From contig JANWWP010000001.1 in the NCBI GenBank assembly GCA_025055575.1, positions 1-51,049 on the forward strand: 51,049 nucleotides of DNA, given 5' to 3'. This document shows positions 1 through 9,267 of the stretch, piece after piece. The stretch is from Flavobacteriales bacterium. GTDB lineage: Bacteria > Bacteroidota > Bacteroidia > CAIKAF01. Position 1 is the first letter of the stretch. The number at the start of each line of letters is the position of its first letter. The notes below the pieces were generated by a model, which saw only the letters and a program-made list of their open reading frames with translations, ran no database searches and had not been told where the DNA came from. The position numbers and the translations under genes were made by a program.

Positions 1-1
1 G

Positions 2-280
2 TGTAAAATTATTTTAAAGCGATTTTTTGACAAGCATTTAAATATTATTAATCTGCTCAACACTGAGGATGATTTCAAATCCAAGCTGATGCTGTGGGCC
101 CAGAAAAACAAAAAAAAGGTGGAATACAAAATGGCCGGCGATAGCCGATCGAGACGGTCCGGAGAATGTCTTGTGGAAATTTGGGTGGAAAGCGAATTGA
201 TGGGTAAAGGCACCGGGCGCACCCGCAAGCAGGCCGAACAGGACGCTGCCCGGGCCGCCTGCGAACAACTCCATCTATAA
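2..280 (+). CDS. rnc: Ribonuclease III, C-terminal part (partial)
   Basis: The reading frame is open from the window edge and ends at TAA 278-280, giving the last 92 residues. Residues from about 25 onward form a double-stranded-RNA-binding domain: an FKSKLMLWAQ helix, a central strand with CLVEIWV, then GKGTGRTRKQAEQDAA, which matches the basic KKxAExxAA helix of RNase III. The preceding FFDKHLNIINLL fits the end of the nuclease domain, whose catalytic residues lie outside the window. RNase III processes rRNA precursors and structured mRNAs. The next gene starts 8 to 23 bases downstream, so the two are probably co-transcribed. The family call rests on the dsRBD and the linker. Confidence 0.85.
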   Translation, partial: CKIILKRFFDKHLNIINLLNTEDDFKSKLMLWAQKNKKKVEYKMAGDSRSRRSGECLVEIWVESELMGKGTGRTRKQAEQDAARAACEQLHL

Positions 281-303
281 TATCGGCATTGGATGTTTTC
301 GAT

Positions 304-1530
304 ATGAAGCAACGACGAACCATTTTGCTCATCGTGGTAGCTTCATTAGGCTATTTTGTGGACATTTATGATTTAATATTATTCAATATCGTAAAAAAAG
401 AAAGCCTTTTATATTTAGGTATTTCCGAATCCGACTGGCGGCGCTATGATGCTTTCCTTTTTCGGTGGCAAATGGGCGGTATGCTTCTGGGAGGCATTCT
501 ATGGGGCGTTCTGGGCGACCGGCGCGGGCGCGTGGCTGTGCTGTTTGGTTCCATTTTAATGTATTCTTTGGCCAATATTGCCAACGCATATGTATGGGAT
601 ATCCCTTCCTACCAGGTCATTCGTTTTATTGCGGGGATAGGACTTGCCGGGGAACTGGGGGCAGGCATCACCCTGGTGGCCGAAACCATGCCCAAGGAAA
701 AACGCGGCTATGGCACCATGATTATTGTAAGTTTTGGCGCATTGGGCGCGGTTTTTGCCTATCTGGTAGCCGACTGGTTTGACTGGAAAGCGGCCTACTG
801 GGCCGGCGGTCTGATGGGCCTCGGACTTTTGGCTATGCGTGTGGGCGCTCACGAATCCGGGATGTTCAAAAATATGGCGGGTGAGCCGGGGGTGCGCAGG
901 GGACGGTTTCTGGATATTTTCCGCCAGCGGGCCCGGGCGCTCAAGTATCTGAAATGCATTGCGATGGGTCTTCCGGTATGGTTTGTAGTTGGGGTGCTGG
1001 TGGCGCTTTCGGAATCCTACTTCGAGCCGGTGCTTGGCGTGGAAGGGGATATTGAAGTGGCCAAAGCGGTTTTATTTTGCTATGTCGGACTGGCTGCGGG
1101 CGATTTCTTCAGCGGGTTTTTTAGCCAAATTTTCAAAAGCCGGCTGAAAGTGGTGACGGCTTTTCTGATTCTTTGCCTGGTGTGTACGGGATTATATCTT
1201 TTCTGCACGGCTGGCCGTTCGGTGAACTTTTTTTATGCCCTCTGTCTTGTCTGTGGCGCCGCCACCGGGTACTGGGCCATGTTTGTCACCATTGCGGCCG
1301 AACAGTTTGGCACCAACATCCGAAGCACGGTGGCTTCCACAGTGCCCAATTTTGTGCGGGGCGCTGTCATTCCTATCACGTTTTGTTTTGAAACCTTAGC
1401 CGGCCATCCCTCAGTGGGCGTGGTGGCGGCCTCTCTCATCGTGGGTACGGTCTGTATTGGTTTGGCCTTGGTGGCGACGCTCACGTTGCCTGAGACTTTT
1501 TCAAAGGAATTGGATTATCTGGAAACCTGA
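304..1530 (+). CDS. MFS family transporter
   Basis: A 408-residue polytopic membrane protein, close to the usual 400-450 residues of the major facilitator superfamily. ATG 304 is preferred over a TTG at 289 because the first transmembrane helix (LLIVVASLGYFVDIYDL) follows immediately. The loop after TM2 carries GVLGDRRGR, the conserved MFS motif A (GxLxDRxGRR). A second family hallmark is the acidic GELGAGITLVAETMPKEKRG stretch in TM4-5, as in sugar, sialic acid and aromatic acid transporters. The N-terminal FVDIYD resembles the metabolite:H+ symporter group. The substrate cannot be read from the sequence. It lies between rnc and a cation exporter on the same strand. Confidence 0.85.
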   Translation: MKQRRTILLIVVASLGYFVDIYDLILFNIVKKESLLYLGISESDWRRYDAFLFRWQMGGMLLGGILWGVLGDRRGRVAVLFGSILMYSLANIANAYVWDIPSYQVIRFIAGIGLAGELGAGITLVAETMPKEKRGYGTMIIVSFGALGAVFAYLVADWFDWKAAYWAGGLMGLGLLAMRVGAHESGMFKNMAGEPGVRRGRFLDIFRQRARALKYLKCIAMGLPVWFVVGVLVALSESYFEPVLGVEGDIEVAKAVLFCYVGLAAGDFFSGFFSQIFKSRLKVVTAFLILCLVCTGLYLFCTAGRSVNFFYALCLVCGAATGYWAMFVTIAAEQFGTNIRSTVASTVPNFVRGAVIPITFCFETLAGHPSVGVVAASLIVGTVCIGLALVATLTLPETFSKELDYLET

Positions 1531-1545
1531 CCCAACCGGAAATCC

Positions 1546-2565
1546 ATGAAAAAAAAGGGAGTCATCACATTTCAAAAGAGCATTTTCCTTCTTTCCGTCG
1601 TACTTTTTGCTTTGAAACTTTTGGGCTGGCTTCTCACGCAGTCCAACGCTCTATTGAGTGATGCCCTCGAATCTACGGCCAATATCGCCGCGGCGCTGTT
1701 TGGCTTTTTGAGTTTACGCACGGCCGTGAAGCCAAAAGATGAGGACCATCCTTATGGACACGGGAAAATAGAATTTGTGGCCGCCACTTTTGAAGGCACG
1801 GTGATCACCCTTTCCGGTATTATGATTTTAATCAAAGTAGTTTACAACTTTTTTGTTCCTGAATTGCCTGAAAATCTGGGAGTGGGCATGGTGATTTCCT
1901 GGTTGGCTGGCGCAGTGAATGGGGTGGCTGGTTTTTGGGCCTTACGTGTGGGTCAGAGGTCGCGTTCCGCGGTCTTAAAATCTGCCGGTTTGCATCTTCT
2001 TTCCGATGCCGTTTCCACGGCTGGTGTGGCCTTGGGCTTATCTCTGGCGGTCCTCACGCATTGGCTGATATTGGATAACTTGACGGCTCTTGTTTTTGGG
2101 CTGGTTTTGGGGGTCATGGGGGTCCGTATGGTAAGGCGTTCCATTCATGACATTATGGACCGTGCGGATCCTGAGCTTCTCCAGCGCCTGGCTCGTTTTC
2201 TGGAGGAAAACCGGAAAGCTGAATGGGTGGATATTCATAATTTACGTCTTATTAAGTACGGTTCGGACATTCATATTGATGCCCACGTTACGGTGCCTTT
2301 TTTTTACACGCTTCAGCAAGCCCATGATGTCTCTGAAGATTTAACCCGCAAGATGTCCGAGCACTTGGGCCCCAACACGGAGTCCTTTATTCATTTGGAT
2401 CCCTGTCTGCCTCCCTTGTGCCAATATTGTCAAATGACCGAATGTCATGGGCGCAGTGCCCCATTTAAAACGAAAATTAAGTGGACCCCGGCCCTCTTGC
2501 AGCGCAACGCCAAACATCATAAAGCCCCGACATCGGGTGAAATACAAGGCCTTCACGATGAATAA
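1546..2565 (+). CDS. Cation diffusion facilitator (CDF) family metal exporter
   Basis: A 339-residue inner-membrane metal/proton antiporter of the CDF family. TM2 carries SDALESTAN and TM5 carries HLLSDAVSTAG, the paired metal-site segments. The TM5 HxxxD is intact, while the TM2 pair is E...N instead of the D...D of E. coli FieF. DEDHPYGHGKIEF is the typical cytoplasmic loop. The C-terminal domain (about residues 205-300) has the ferredoxin-like dimer fold signature with DIHIDAHVTVP. An unusual Cys/His tail (CLPPLCQYCQMTECHGR, near residue 285) could bind metal. The start is 15 bases after the MFS stop, so they are probably co-transcribed. Zn, Mn or Fe specificity is not determined. Confidence 0.88.
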   Translation: MKKKGVITFQKSIFLLSVVLFALKLLGWLLTQSNALLSDALESTANIAAALFGFLSLRTAVKPKDEDHPYGHGKIEFVAATFEGTVITLSGIMILIKVVYNFFVPELPENLGVGMVISWLAGAVNGVAGFWALRVGQRSRSAVLKSAGLHLLSDAVSTAGVALGLSLAVLTHWLILDNLTALVFGLVLGVMGVRMVRRSIHDIMDRADPELLQRLARFLEENRKAEWVDIHNLRLIKYGSDIHIDAHVTVPFFYTLQQAHDVSEDLTRKMSEHLGPNTESFIHLDPCLPPLCQYCQMTECHGRSAPFKTKIKWTPALLQRNAKHHKAPTSGEIQGLHDE

Positions 2566-2592
2566 AGGGCCATTCGGGAATGTGAAAAATCC

Positions 2593-2600
2593 TATATTTG
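2593..2600 (+). promoter_or_regulatory. Bacteroidota -7 promoter element (TATATTTG) upstream of secDF
   Basis: TATATTTG is a perfect TAnnTTTG and is followed by CGCCC. It lies 50 bases upstream of the secDF ATG, in the gap after the CDF gene. No convincing -33 TTG is visible at 19-21 bases, so the call rests on the -7 element and position. Confidence 0.5.
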
Positions 2601-2650
2601 CGCCCTCTAAATAAAAAGTTATTTCGCAAATATTTGTTTTTTAGTATTTT

Positions 2651-5626
2651 ATGCAAAATAAGGGCTTTTTTCAGTTTATTACTGTCCTTCTGGCTTTAGC
2701 TTGTATATATCACCTCTCTTTCACCTTTCTCACTCGTAAAGTGGAAAGAGAAGCTGCGGAGTTTGCCCAGGGAGACCCCATTAAAGAAAGAGCGTATCTG
2801 GATTCTGTAGCCGACGAAAAAATCTGGGGTTTGTTTACCTACCGCTATGCCAAATTAAGAGAAATGAACCTGGGTTTGGACCTGAAAGGCGGGATGAATG
2901 TGACGCTGGAAGTGAGCTTGCCCGATTTGCTCCTGGCCATGGCCAATTACACGGAGAATCCCGTTTTTCACCAGGCTCTGGCAAAAGCTACGGAAGCCCA
3001 GAAAAAGACTGGTGGTGATTATATTTCATTATTTATACAGGCCCTTAAAGAAATCGATCCGAACGTGTCGCTGGCTTCGCCTTCCTTATTTGGCCATAAA
3101 GACCAGGAACGAATCAATTACAAAATGACCAATGAGGAAGTGGAGGCCATTTTGCGCCAGGAAGCTGAAACCGCCTCGGATCGCACCTATGAGGTTCTGA
3201 TGAATCGGATTGACAAGTTTGGCGTCACGCAACCTAATATTCAAAAATTGGAGGGCACCCACCGCATTTTGGTGGAACTGCCGGGCATTAAAGACCCCCA
3301 GCGGGCTGAACAACTGCTTCAGGCCACCGCCAAGTTGGAATTTTGGGAAACTTATGACATGCGCAAATTACTGGCCCCGTTAGAAAAAGTAAACGATTAC
3401 TTGGCCAAGGTCCAGTCCGGCAATAATGAGAAAATCGATACTCTGGCCCCGGCCAGCCCCGCCGATACCACGTCCCCTAAATTTTCGGATACGGGCGCAG
3501 AGTCGGGTGATACGGCCAAGTCCGAGTTGGCTGCCCGGGAGGATTTCTTAAAAAATAATCCCTTGTTCAGCATCCTCAACCTTGCCCGCTTTCGCAACAG
3601 CGAAACAGGCCAGGAAGAGTTTGTGGAAAGTCCAATTGTGGGTTATGTGCATGTGAAAGACACCGCACGTATGAACCGCTATTTACGCATGCCCGCCGTG
3701 AAAGCCCTCCTGCCCGGTGATGCGAAGCTTTTGTATGGCCATAAAGCGGAAAACGGCTACTTAACATTGTATGCGATATGGGTGCAACGGCGCGACCGAA
3801 AAGCCCCGCTTGAAGGCGATGTGATCACCGATGCCTCTTTCCGCAAAAATGAACAAGGCGCTGGGTTTATGGTGGAGATGAGCATGAATGGGGAAGGCGC
3901 AGAAAAATGGGCCAAAATCACCGAAGCCAATGTGGGGAAGGCCGTAGCCATTGTCCTGGACGATGTCGTGTATTCGGCCCCCACTGTCAATGAAAAAATC
4001 CCTAACGGACGCTCCAGTATCACAGGCAATTTCGATTATGAGGAGGCCAAAGGCCTGGCTTCCGTGTTGAAAGGGGGCAAATTGCCTGTGCCTGCCCGTG
4101 TGGTGGAGAAAGCCGTGGTGGGGCCCTCCCTGGGAGCTCAGTCCATTCGTTCGGGGCTGATATCCATGATTATAGCCTTGATAGTGGTGCTGGTGTACAT
4201 GGCATTTTATTATAACAGAGCCGGCTTCGTCGCGGATATTGCCTTGTTTTCCAATATTCTTTTCCTCACAGGGGCCTTGGCAGCCCTCAATACCACCCTC
4301 ACGCTGCCGGGTATTGCCGGTATTGTGCTCACTTTTGGTATGTCCGTGGATGCCAATGTGCTGATTTTTGAGCGAATACGTGAAGAACTGGCGGGTGGAA
4401 AAGGATTACGATTGGCCCTGAGCGATGGCTATCAGCGGGCCTACAGTTCCATTGTGGATTCTAACGTCACCACACTGCTCACGGCCATCGTGCTCATGGT
4501 GTTTGGAGCCGGGCCTGTCAAAGGCTTCGCGGTGGTTCTTTTTGTCGGCATCCTCACCTCTCTGTTTGCAGCCATTTTTGTTTCCCGTCTTGTGTTCGAA
4601 GCCTTGCTTGATAAAAAGTGGGCGATTCAGTTTTCTTCACGCCTGACGGCCAATGTTTTTAAAAATATTCACATTCGTTTTGTGGAGAATAGAAAAATCT
4701 TTTATGTAGCTTCCACAGTGTTGATCCTGGCCGGATTGGTGTCTTTTTTTACCAAAGGCTTTAATCTGGGTGTCGATCTTAAAGGGGGCCGAACTTATAC
4801 CATCACCTTTGATCAGTCTAATATTCCAACCCCTGAATTGGCCCAGGCTCTTGGGAAGCAATTCGGTGAAGAACCGGTGGTGAAGTATTTTGGTAGTACC
4901 AACAGAGTGAAAGTGATCACGGATTACAAGTTTGATGAAAGCTCTGCGGCCGTCGAGGAAGAAATTGTGAATAAATTGTATGAAGCGTCCAAAAGTTTCT
5001 ATGCCCAAGCGCCTTCTTTGGATCAATTCCGGGATGAAGATTCAGGTATTGGCATCACCAGTTCTGAAAAGGTGGGCCCCACTGTGGCCGGCGACACGAA
5101 GACAAAAAGCATTTATGCCATCCTCTTTGCCCTGATTATCATGTTCTTGTATATCATGCTGCGCTTCAGGGGCTGGCAGTTTGGGGTGGCGGCCACCGCA
5201 GCTCTCATGCACGATGTGCTCATCACCCTGGCTTTCTTTTCGCTCCTGGATGGGATTCTGCCTTTTTCCTTGGAAATTGATCAGACCATTATCGCGGCCG
5301 TTTTGACCGTAATCGGTTACTCCATCAACGACACGGTGGTGGTGTTTGACCGAATCCGGGAGTATTTTCAGGAGCACAAGCGCGGCGCCGTCAACGAACT
5401 CATCAACTCCGCTTTGAATTCCACGCTCAGCCGGACTTTTAACACCTCATTCACCACGTTGGTGGTGCTGCTGGTGATTTTTATTTTCGGAGGTCCGGCC
5501 ATCAAGGGTATGTGTTTCGCCCTGCTGGTGGGTATTGGTGTGGGCACCTACTCCAGTGTGTGCATTGCTTCGCCATTGGTGTTGGATTTGGGTGTGGAAA
5601 ACAAACAACCGGTGCCCCAGGCCTGA
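2651..5626 (+). CDS. secDF: Fused protein translocase subunit SecDF
   Basis: A 991-residue fusion of SecD and SecF, the form usual in Bacteroidota. The SecD half begins with one TM helix (residues 7-27), has the D1 motif LGLDLKGGMNVTLEV near residue 75, a large periplasmic P1 domain to about residue 480, and the TM4 motif FGMSVDANVLIFERIREEL. The SecF half starts near residue 690 with LGVDLKGGRTYTITF and ends with TM helices including IGYSINDTVVVFDRIRE. The conserved aspartates of both TM4 motifs, which are linked to proton-driven protein pulling, are present. The protein acts with SecYEG in the inner membrane. A low-complexity S/T/D-rich insert near residues 265-300 is lineage variation. tatA follows. 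Confidence 0.97.
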   Translation: MQNKGFFQFITVLLALACIYHLSFTFLTRKVEREAAEFAQGDPIKERAYLDSVADEKIWGLFTYRYAKLREMNLGLDLKGGMNVTLEVSLPDLLLAMANYTENPVFHQALAKATEAQKKTGGDYISLFIQALKEIDPNVSLASPSLFGHKDQERINYKMTNEEVEAILRQEAETASDRTYEVLMNRIDKFGVTQPNIQKLEGTHRILVELPGIKDPQRAEQLLQATAKLEFWETYDMRKLLAPLEKVNDYLAKVQSGNNEKIDTLAPASPADTTSPKFSDTGAESGDTAKSELAAREDFLKNNPLFSILNLARFRNSETGQEEFVESPIVGYVHVKDTARMNRYLRMPAVKALLPGDAKLLYGHKAENGYLTLYAIWVQRRDRKAPLEGDVITDASFRKNEQGAGFMVEMSMNGEGAEKWAKITEANVGKAVAIVLDDVVYSAPTVNEKIPNGRSSITGNFDYEEAKGLASVLKGGKLPVPARVVEKAVVGPSLGAQSIRSGLISMIIALIVVLVYMAFYYNRAGFVADIALFSNILFLTGALAALNTTLTLPGIAGIVLTFGMSVDANVLIFERIREELAGGKGLRLALSDGYQRAYSSIVDSNVTTLLTAIVLMVFGAGPVKGFAVVLFVGILTSLFAAIFVSRLVFEALLDKKWAIQFSSRLTANVFKNIHIRFVENRKIFYVASTVLILAGLVSFFTKGFNLGVDLKGGRTYTITFDQSNIPTPELAQALGKQFGEEPVVKYFGSTNRVKVITDYKFDESSAAVEEEIVNKLYEASKSFYAQAPSLDQFRDEDSGIGITSSEKVGPTVAGDTKTKSIYAILFALIIMFLYIMLRFRGWQFGVAATAALMHDVLITLAFFSLLDGILPFSLEIDQTIIAAVLTVIGYSINDTVVVFDRIREYFQEHKRGAVNELINSALNSTLSRTFNTSFTTLVVLLVIFIFGGPAIKGMCFALLVGIGVGTYSSVCIASPLVLDLGVENKQPVPQA

Positions 5627-5648
5627 AATTGGAATAGAACTTTAGGCC

Positions 5649-5656
5649 TAACTTTG
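5649..5656 (+). promoter_or_regulatory. -7 promoter element (TAACTTTG) abutting tatA
   Basis: A perfect TAnnTTTG ends 5 bases before the GTG start of tatA. Transcription would begin at about 5660, so the tatA mRNA would have almost no leader. The match could also be chance; no clear -33 was found. Confidence 0.4.
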
Positions 5657-5661
5657 CTTTC

Positions 5662-5955
5662 GTGTTCATAGGCCTGTTCAACATCAGCGAGGGGGAATTC
5701 CTCCTGGTGGCATTGGCGGCATTGCTGCTCTTCGGGAGTAAAGGTCTTCCGGATTTGCTGCGCTCTCTGGGGCGCGGCCTCCATCAGGTACGTCAGGCTT
5801 CGGATTCTGTGCGTCGCGAAATCCGGGATTCGATGTATCAAGCCGAATTGGAAATCCAGCGTCGGCGATTTGAACTGGAGAATGCATCTAAAGCCGATAC
5901 TCTGAATTCAAATCCCAAACCTGACCAAGAATCTCCCCCTTCAGATAAATCTTGA
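5662..5955 (+). CDS. tatA: Sec-independent protein translocase TatA/TatB-type subunit
   Basis: A 97-residue protein with the TatA/B layout: a short N-terminal hydrophobic helix (about residues 10-23), the hinge LFGSKGLPDLLRSLGRGL (compare the family LFGPKKLPELGRxLG), an amphipathic charged helix to about residue 70, and a polar tail rich in P, S, D and K. TatA forms the pore of the twin-arginine pathway for folded proteins. TatA and TatB cannot be separated safely by eye; the short length favours TatA. GTG 5662 is the only plausible start, because no ATG occurs before residue 50. No tatC lies in the window. It sits 35 bases after secDF. Confidence 0.88.
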   Translation: MFIGLFNISEGEFLLVALAALLLFGSKGLPDLLRSLGRGLHQVRQASDSVRREIRDSMYQAELEIQRRRFELENASKADTLNSNPKPDQESPPSDKS

Positions 5956-6003
5956 ATTTCATTTTTCTTGTGCATTGCATTAATTTAGCGACTTGAAATT
6001 TTC

Positions 6004-8025
6004 ATGATGAGGACATTTACCTATATTTTTATTTTTGGTTTTTTAGCCTCAAATACAGGCCTTCGGGCACAATGCGACAGCAAATACACCACCGATGCCG
6101 ACAAAGCCTACAGAGGCGGGTTTTATTTTCAAGCCCTTCAACTGTACGAAAAAGCTAAGGATAAAGCTAAGAAAGACAAAGCCGCCGCAGCCTGTGTCAA
6201 TTTCATGATGGCGCAATGCAACCGTAAGCTGGGCGATTACAAAAAAGCCTTTTCCCTTTATCAGAAGGCCCAAAAGATGGGTTTTGAAGACCCCAAAGCC
6301 GTATGGTTTATGGCCATTATGTATAAAAATCAGGGCATGTATGACGAAGCCATGGCCGAATTTCAGAATTACAAAAAGCTGGCCCCCAACGACGCCCGGG
6401 CCGATAAAGCCATTGAATCCTGTAAAAATGCCGCCAACTGGCGTAAAAACCCCACCTGCTATAATGTAGAGAATATCAAGGCCTTAAATTCCAGAGATAA
6501 TGATTATTCGCCGGTGTATGCCAGCCGGAAAAGCGATGTGCTGATTTTTTCCAGCAGCCGCGAGGGAGCGAAAGGAAAGGAAGACGGCGTGATGGGTCTG
6601 ATACCTGAAGATTTATTCGAAGCCAAAATTTCAAAGAAAGGCACCTGGGGCGCACCCACACCTCTCGGGGATGAAGTCAACACCAAAGAAAGTGAGGGCG
6701 CAGCGGCCATGAACAAACGTTTTAACGTCATGTACTTCACCCGTTGCAGCCAGGATAAGAAGTCCAAAGTGGGTTGCCAGATTTATGAGGTGAAAAAGCA
6801 GGGACAAAAATGGGCTGAACCCGTTAAAATCGCCTTGGCTCCGGATTCCTGCGTGGTGGGGCATCCCACCATTTCGAACGACGGCAACTACATGATCTTT
6901 TCTTCTAATATGCCGGGGGGCAAGGGTGGCATGGATTTGTGGATGGCCAAATACGATAAAAAGAAAAAAACTTTTGCCGACCCTGTGAATCTGAAAGACC
7001 TCAATACCGAATTCAATGAAACATATCCTTATCTGAGGGCCGATGATAAGCTGTATTTCTCATCGGATCGAATCGAAGGTATGGGCGGTCTGGATATTTA
7101 CAGGGCCGATTTCATCAGCGAAGGAAAATGGGACAAACCTGTCAATATGCGTTATCCCATCAACTCCGAAGGCGATGACTTTGCCATTGTTTTTGAGGGC
7201 AACGACGAAAAAGGCCTGTTCACTTCCAACCGCAAAGGGGGCCGTGGAAAAGATGATATTTACAGTTTTAATATTACGAAAGCTTCCGTGAATGTTGTGG
7301 TGACAGTCAAAGATGTGGATACCAAGAAACCCATTCAAGGTGTCAAGGTTTCCTTTGTGGCAGCCAGCGGCGAAACCAAGGATATCACCACCGATGCCTC
7401 GGGCAAAGCCAATCTTAATCCGGCTAACTATGGCGAAGACTACGAACTAAAAGCTTCCAAAGACAATTATTTCAATGCCAAAGGTGCGGCCAGCACCCGA
7501 GGTATCGACCCCCTGGTCACCTGCAAGGACACCACCATTTATGCGGAAATTTTAATGAAAACTTCCGACGTTCCGCTCAATTTTGAGGTATTGTTCTATT
7601 ATGACCAGGCCGAATTTTATCCTGAATTCAAAGACACTCTGGATAAAATAGTTCGCATCTTGAAAGAAAATCCCACGATGCGCGTAGAACTGGGCGCCCA
7701 CACCGACTCCCGCGGGCGGGATGAATACAACAAAGATCTTTCTGAACGCCGGGCCAAAAGAGTGGTAGAATACATTGTTTCCCAGGGGATCGAGGCCGAA
7801 CGCTTGAAAGCGCAAGGCTATGGGGAAAGTCAGCCGAGGGTCATGGAAATGGATCTGGGCATCCTGAAAAAAGGTCAAAAACTGGATGAGGCGTTTATCA
7901 ACAGCCTGCCCACAGAAGCCGATCGCGAGACAGCCCACAAATTGAACCGGCGTGTGACCTTGAAAAAAATTGATAATAATTATAAACCCAAAACCCCGCC
8001 ACCTCCCAAAAAAGAAGAAGAGTAG
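6004..8025 (+). CDS. PorE-like outer-membrane OmpA-family protein (TPR, PD40 propeller, carboxypeptidase regulatory-like, OmpA domains)
   Basis: A 673-residue secreted protein. A signal peptide covers residues 1-22 (cleavage near LRAQ). Then follow TPR repeats (about 25-160), a PD40/beta-propeller region (about 165-430) with repeats such as LYFSSDRIEGMGGLDIYRA and FTSNRKGGRGKDDIYSF, a carboxypeptidase regulatory-like beta domain (about 434-520, KPIQGVKVSF), and a C-terminal OmpA domain (about 525-655) with the peptidoglycan-binding core GAHTDSRGRDEYNKDLSERR. The tail is proline and lysine rich. This order matches PorE of Porphyromonas gingivalis, a T9SS component that anchors the machine to peptidoglycan. 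Bacteroidota carry many paralogues of this layout, so PorE orthology is not proven. A terminator follows directly. Confidence 0.85.
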   Translation: MMRTFTYIFIFGFLASNTGLRAQCDSKYTTDADKAYRGGFYFQALQLYEKAKDKAKKDKAAAACVNFMMAQCNRKLGDYKKAFSLYQKAQKMGFEDPKAVWFMAIMYKNQGMYDEAMAEFQNYKKLAPNDARADKAIESCKNAANWRKNPTCYNVENIKALNSRDNDYSPVYASRKSDVLIFSSSREGAKGKEDGVMGLIPEDLFEAKISKKGTWGAPTPLGDEVNTKESEGAAAMNKRFNVMYFTRCSQDKKSKVGCQIYEVKKQGQKWAEPVKIALAPDSCVVGHPTISNDGNYMIFSSNMPGGKGGMDLWMAKYDKKKKTFADPVNLKDLNTEFNETYPYLRADDKLYFSSDRIEGMGGLDIYRADFISEGKWDKPVNMRYPINSEGDDFAIVFEGNDEKGLFTSNRKGGRGKDDIYSFNITKASVNVVVTVKDVDTKKPIQGVKVSFVAASGETKDITTDASGKANLNPANYGEDYELKASKDNYFNAKGAASTRGIDPLVTCKDTTIYAEILMKTSDVPLNFEVLFYYDQAEFYPEFKDTLDKIVRILKENPTMRVELGAHTDSRGRDEYNKDLSERRAKRVVEYIVSQGIEAERLKAQGYGESQPRVMEMDLGILKKGQKLDEAFINSLPTEADRETAHKLNRRVTLKKIDNNYKPKTPPPPKKEEE

Positions 8026-8040
8026 CGATCTATACCTTGG

Positions 8041-8080
8041 AAAGCGCTTTCCCACTTCATCGGAAGGCGCTTTTTTATTT
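8041..8080 (+). terminator. Rho-independent terminator after the PorE-like gene
   Basis: A 12-bp stem pairs 8041-8052 with 8062-8073 (one G:T pair) around a 9-base loop and is followed by a T-rich tail. It separates the secretion block from purM, whose ATG lies 11 bases beyond the tail. Confidence 0.85.
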
Positions 8081-8091
8081 CAGTTTTTAAA

Positions 8092-9267
8092 ATGAATTCA
8101 GAATCTCAATACGAACGACGGGGGGTCTCATTCACCAAGGAGGAGGTACACCGTGCCTTGAAATATTCAAGACCTGGTTTATACCCGGATACCTTTTCCA
8201 AAATCTTGGCGGATCCTTGGGACGATGCGGATGTTTGGGCCTGTCTTCTTCATGCTGACACGGCAGGCACAAAACCTGTCATAGCCTATTTATACTGGAA
8301 GGAAACCGGAAGTATGGCCGGTTTTGAAAGTGTGGTTCAGGATGCCTTGGTGATGAACACCGATGATATGGCCTGCGCGGGTTGTACAGGACCTTTTGTG
8401 GTGTCGGCGACGCTGGGCCGCAACAAAAAGTGCATTCCCGGCGAGGTGGTGGAAGTTTTGATCCGTTCGGCAGAAGATTTTGCCAGCCATATGGCGGGCT
8501 GGGGCCTGGATCTTCTGATGGCCGGCGGGGAAACCGCCGATGTGGGCGACATTATTCGTACCCTGGATGTGGGTTATACTCTGATGGGGCGTTTGCGGCG
8601 CCAGGAGGTTCTGCACATCCGCATTCAACCCGGTGATGTGGTGGTGGGTTTTTCTTCGTCCGGGCAATGCCTTTGGGAAAACAGTTACAACAGCGGCATT
8701 GGCTCTAACGGGCTCACTTCCGCCCGGCACGACCTATTGAAGCATGATTACTATCATCGGTTTCCGGAAAGCCGAGCTCCAGAGATTTCTGAAGATGTGG
8801 CTTATCAGGGCACTTTCAGCCTTTCTGACAGGCCTTTCCCGGATTTACCGGATTTGGGCTCCCTGCTGCTGAGTCCCACACGCACGTACGTACCCTTGAT
8901 TCGTCAGCTTTTTAGAGAATGCGGCACGGGTCTTCATGGGCTCATACACTGCACCGGCGGGGGCCAGACCAAAGTCAATAAATTTTTGCAGGGGGTTCGG
9001 GTTATTAAAGATAATTTATTGCCCTTGCCGCCGATATTTGAATTATTGCTTCAAACAGGAAAAACACCTTTGAAAGAGATGTTTCAGGTGTTCAATATGG
9101 GACACCGACTCGAAGCCTACCTTGTCCCTGAAGTGGCAGATATTGCCCTCCATATAGCCCGTGAAATGGGCATTGAAGCGGCTGTCATCGGCTCCTGTAC
9201 AGCGTCATCTCAGCCCGGGGTCGAAATTCGGTTCCGCCAAAATGTTTTTGAATATCCGGTATGTTAA
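8092..9267 (+). CDS. purM: Phosphoribosylformylglycinamidine cyclo-ligase (AIR synthase)
   Basis: A 391-residue AIR-synthase-fold protein. PurM closes FGAM to AIR with ATP in purine synthesis. The N-terminal domain has [36 protein letters not shown] (the Mg/ATP-binding segment, N-D-D) and [11 protein letters not shown]. The C-terminal domain has [22 protein letters not shown], matching the family GLxSSGxHSNG loop, and ends with [11 protein letters not shown] (family FNxGxG/MxxxV). The variant with a GQ...[11 protein letters not shown] insertion and about 390 residues is typical of Bacteroidota. It overlaps prfA by 7 bases (9261-9267), so translation is probably coupled. The gene sits just after the terminator at 8041-8080, in AT-rich DNA. 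Confidence 0.9.
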   Translation: MNSESQYERRGVSFTKEEVHRALKYSRPGLYPDTFSKILADPWDDADVWACLLHADTAGTKPVIAYLYWKETGSMAGFESVVQDALVMNTDDMACAGCTGPFVVSATLGRNKKCIPGEVVEVLIRSAEDFASHMAGWGLDLLMAGGETADVGDIIRTLDVGYTLMGRLRRQEVLHIRIQPGDVVVGFSSSGQCLWENSYNSGIGSNGLTSARHDLLKHDYYHRFPESRAPEISEDVAYQGTFSLSDRPFPDLPDLGSLLLSPTRTYVPLIRQLFRECGTGLHGLIHCTGGGQTKVNKFLQGVRVIKDNLLPLPPIFELLLQTGKTPLKEMFQVFNMGHRLEAYLVPEVADIALHIAREMGIEAAVIGSCTASSQPGVEIRFRQNVFEYPVC

